Origin: Nocardioides lacusdianchii
GTDB taxonomy: Bacteria; Actinomycetota; Actinomycetes; Propionibacteriales; Nocardioidaceae
Assembly: GCF_020102855.1 (NCBI RefSeq)
Contig: NZ_JADHZD010000024.1
Location: forward strand, 1-42,081
Direction of reading: 5' to 3'
Length of the DNA: 42,081 bases
How positions within the stretch are numbered: position 1 is the stretch's first letter; each line of letters begins with the position of its first letter. The notes below the pieces were generated by a model. It was not told the origin of the DNA. It searched no databases and worked only from the letters and a program-made list of their open reading frames with translations. The translations under genes were made by a program, and so were the position numbers. Of the stretch, positions 41,104 through 42,081 are shown piece after piece.

Positions 41104-41904
41104 GAGGGCGGCGTAGCCCACGAAGGCGCCCACGTCGAGCAGGGTGTGGGCGACGACGAACGGCATCACCCGTCCCCAGCGGCGGAAGAGCCAGCCGAAG
41201 AGCAGCCCCATCGCGAGGTTGCCGACGAAGCCGCCGAGGCCCTGGTAGAGGTGGTAGCTGCCGCGCAGCAGGGCCGCCAGCCCGATGGCTGCGGTGTCGC
41301 CGAAGCCGAGCTGGCGCAACCGCACGATCACGAAGCCGAGGACGATGTACTCCTCCACGACGGCCGCCTCGACGGCCGCCAGCACCAGCACCGGCACCTG
41401 CCACCACTGTCCCGGCAGCGACTGCGCGACGACGGTCAGGTTGGTGCCGAGGGCAAAGGTCGCAAGATAGAACACCACCCCCACCGAGCCGACGCCCGCC
41501 GCGAGCCACGCCCCGCGACCCCAGTCCCGCCACGTGCTCCAGCCGCCGTCGCGCGCCCAGACGTCCTTGAGGCGGCTTCCCGACCGGACGAGGAGGTACG
41601 CCGCCAGCGCCACCGGGACGAGCGCGAACCCGATCCTCAGCAGCTGGTAGGTCAGGTCGAGCCACGGCCGGTCGGGGGCGAGCGAGTTGTTGAGGTTCGC
41701 GGCCTGCGAGGACAACGGACCCGGTGCGGTGAGCGCCGAGACGATGCTGACGATGCTGTAGACGGCCGACCGGCCGAGCGAGAGCAGCAGCACGATCGCC
41801 AGCTCGGTCCACAGCAGCGCCCGCGCCAGGTCGGGCACGCCGCCGGGGACCGGGGTGTCGCGCAACCGCCACCACGGGCGTACGTCGTCGGCGGTGGCAC
41901 TCAC
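41071..41904 (-). CDS. CPBP-family intramembrane metalloprotease-like protein
   Basis: A 277-residue multi-helix protein of the CAAX-protease/bacteriocin-processing (ABI/CPBP) family. The catalytic region has EEYIVLGF (motif 1 position), then SYHLYQG (motif 2 His) and HTLLDVG (motif 3 His-x3-Asp). Motif 1 departs from EExxxR because Leu stands where Arg is usual, a change seen in some actinobacterial members. The start is GTG 41904; an ATG at 41916 in the same frame is an alternative. About 60 bases separate it from the IS30 end at the right edge. Its role is not known. Confidence 0.82.
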   Translation of the reverse strand: MSATADDVRPWWRLRDTPVPGGVPDLARALLWTELAIVLLLSLGRSAVYSIVSIVSALTAPGPLSSQAANLNNSLAPDRPWLDLTYQLLRIGFALVPVALAAYLLVRSGSRLKDVWARDGGWSTWRDWGRGAWLAAGVGSVGVVFYLATFALGTNLTVVAQSLPGQWWQVPVLVLAAVEAAVVEEYIVLGFVIVRLRQLGFGDTAAIGLAALLRGSYHLYQGLGGFVGNLAMGLLFGWLFRRWGRVMPFVVAHTLLDVGAFVGYAALAGRVSWLPTL

Positions 41905-41964
41905 GCGCCCCAGCATCCCCCACGCCGCAACCGGCGTCGGCGGGCCGCGCGCGCTGTAACGCCG

Positions 41965-41992
41965 GGCGGATTCAGCCGGTCGTTGCACCACG
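41965..41992 (-). repeat. presumed IS30 terminal inverted repeat (right element)
   Basis: Matches 21 of 28 positions of the corresponding left-element end (100-127) in opposite orientation, and contains the transposase stop codon. The outer boundary is approximate. Confidence 0.5.
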
Positions 41993-42081
41993 ATTGATTT
42001 GGTGTCCGCAGAGTAGCTCTTCGAGTCGCTGGGCTGGGGTGGCCCAGCCCAGCGTCTTGCGTGGTCGGGTGTTGAGCTTCC
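41972..42081 (-). CDS. IS30-family transposase, C-terminal fragment (right edge)
   Basis: The minus strand is open from the window edge to TGA at 41974-41972 and encodes the last 36 residues: KLNTRPRKTLGWATPAQRLE, the IS30-family tail, then a variable end. The rest lies outside. It points inwards, opposite to the left-edge transposase, and is a different element. The next gene inward is the CPBP protein, whose coding region seems intact. Confidence 0.9.
   Translation of the reverse strand, partial: KLNTRPRKTLGWATPAQRLEELLCGHQINRGATTG

Overview
The window reads as chromosomal DNA of a high-GC actinobacterium, most likely Nocardioides or a close relative in the Nocardioidaceae. This rests on the very high GC content, frequent GTG starts, many leaderless promoters (TANNNT 6-7 nt before the start codon), and families typical of actinobacteria (DUF3151, septum-formation proteins, SigE-family sigma factor). 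From memory, the gene set purA / DUF3151 / fba / TrmH-like methyltransferase / dedA / pyrE recalls a similarly arranged mycobacterial region. Both ends lie inside the 3' ends of two different IS30-family transposases pointing inwards, so the window may be one assembly contig broken at repeats.

Layout. 1-782: IS30 end and a DUF72 gene truncated by it. 710-1892: an AbiEi-like/nuclease-like gene between two inverted 51-bp hairpins (unit A). 1921-5614: acyl-CoA synthetase with a small membrane protein, SRPBCC protein (apparent CTG start), purC, ABM-like membrane protein. 5700-11974: acylphosphatase, MFS exporter, then the tight purA-purD-DUF402-purB operon read leftwards. 12092-15914: diacylglycerol-kinase-like protein, HTH regulator, class I lysyl-tRNA synthetase. 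15950-17274: a second AbiEi-like/nuclease-like gene between ~59-bp terminal inverted repeats (unit B). 17314-21456: thioesterase, DUF3151, DUF3311 plus sodium:solute symporter, fba. 21574-23800: membrane protein plus SigE-type sigma factor, septum-formation-like secreted protein. 23879-29048: TrmH methyltransferase, dedA, pyrE, aminotransferase, two membrane proteins. 29191-33231: ABC transporter pair, and an isochorismatase / PfkB kinase / NAD-binding protein operon. 33239-35297: hemerythrin and stress-type SDR, both behind sigma-B-like promoters, and a GNAT. 35281-41904: GAF histidine kinase, FAD-linked oxidase, DoxX, secreted zinc metalloprotease, CPBP protease. 41965-42081: second IS30 end.

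Most of the window is ordinary core and accessory metabolism (AMP branch of purine synthesis, pyrimidine synthesis, glycolysis, monocarboxylate uptake and activation). The unusual part is the pair of solitary AbiEi-like/nuclease-like genes, each enclosed by its own inverted hairpin repeats with an actinobacterial DnaA-box-like sequence just upstream of the gene. They look like small single-gene elements, analogous in layout to REP/RAYT elements but with a PD-(D/E)XK-like protein. Other notable points are an identical 17-nt CRP-like palindrome in the promoters of the acyl-CoA synthetase and the monocarboxylate transporter operon, a convergent pair of sigma-B-like stress promoters, and at least twelve leaderless promoters. 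No tRNA, rRNA or CRISPR array was seen, and no gap without a gene exceeds about 210 bases.
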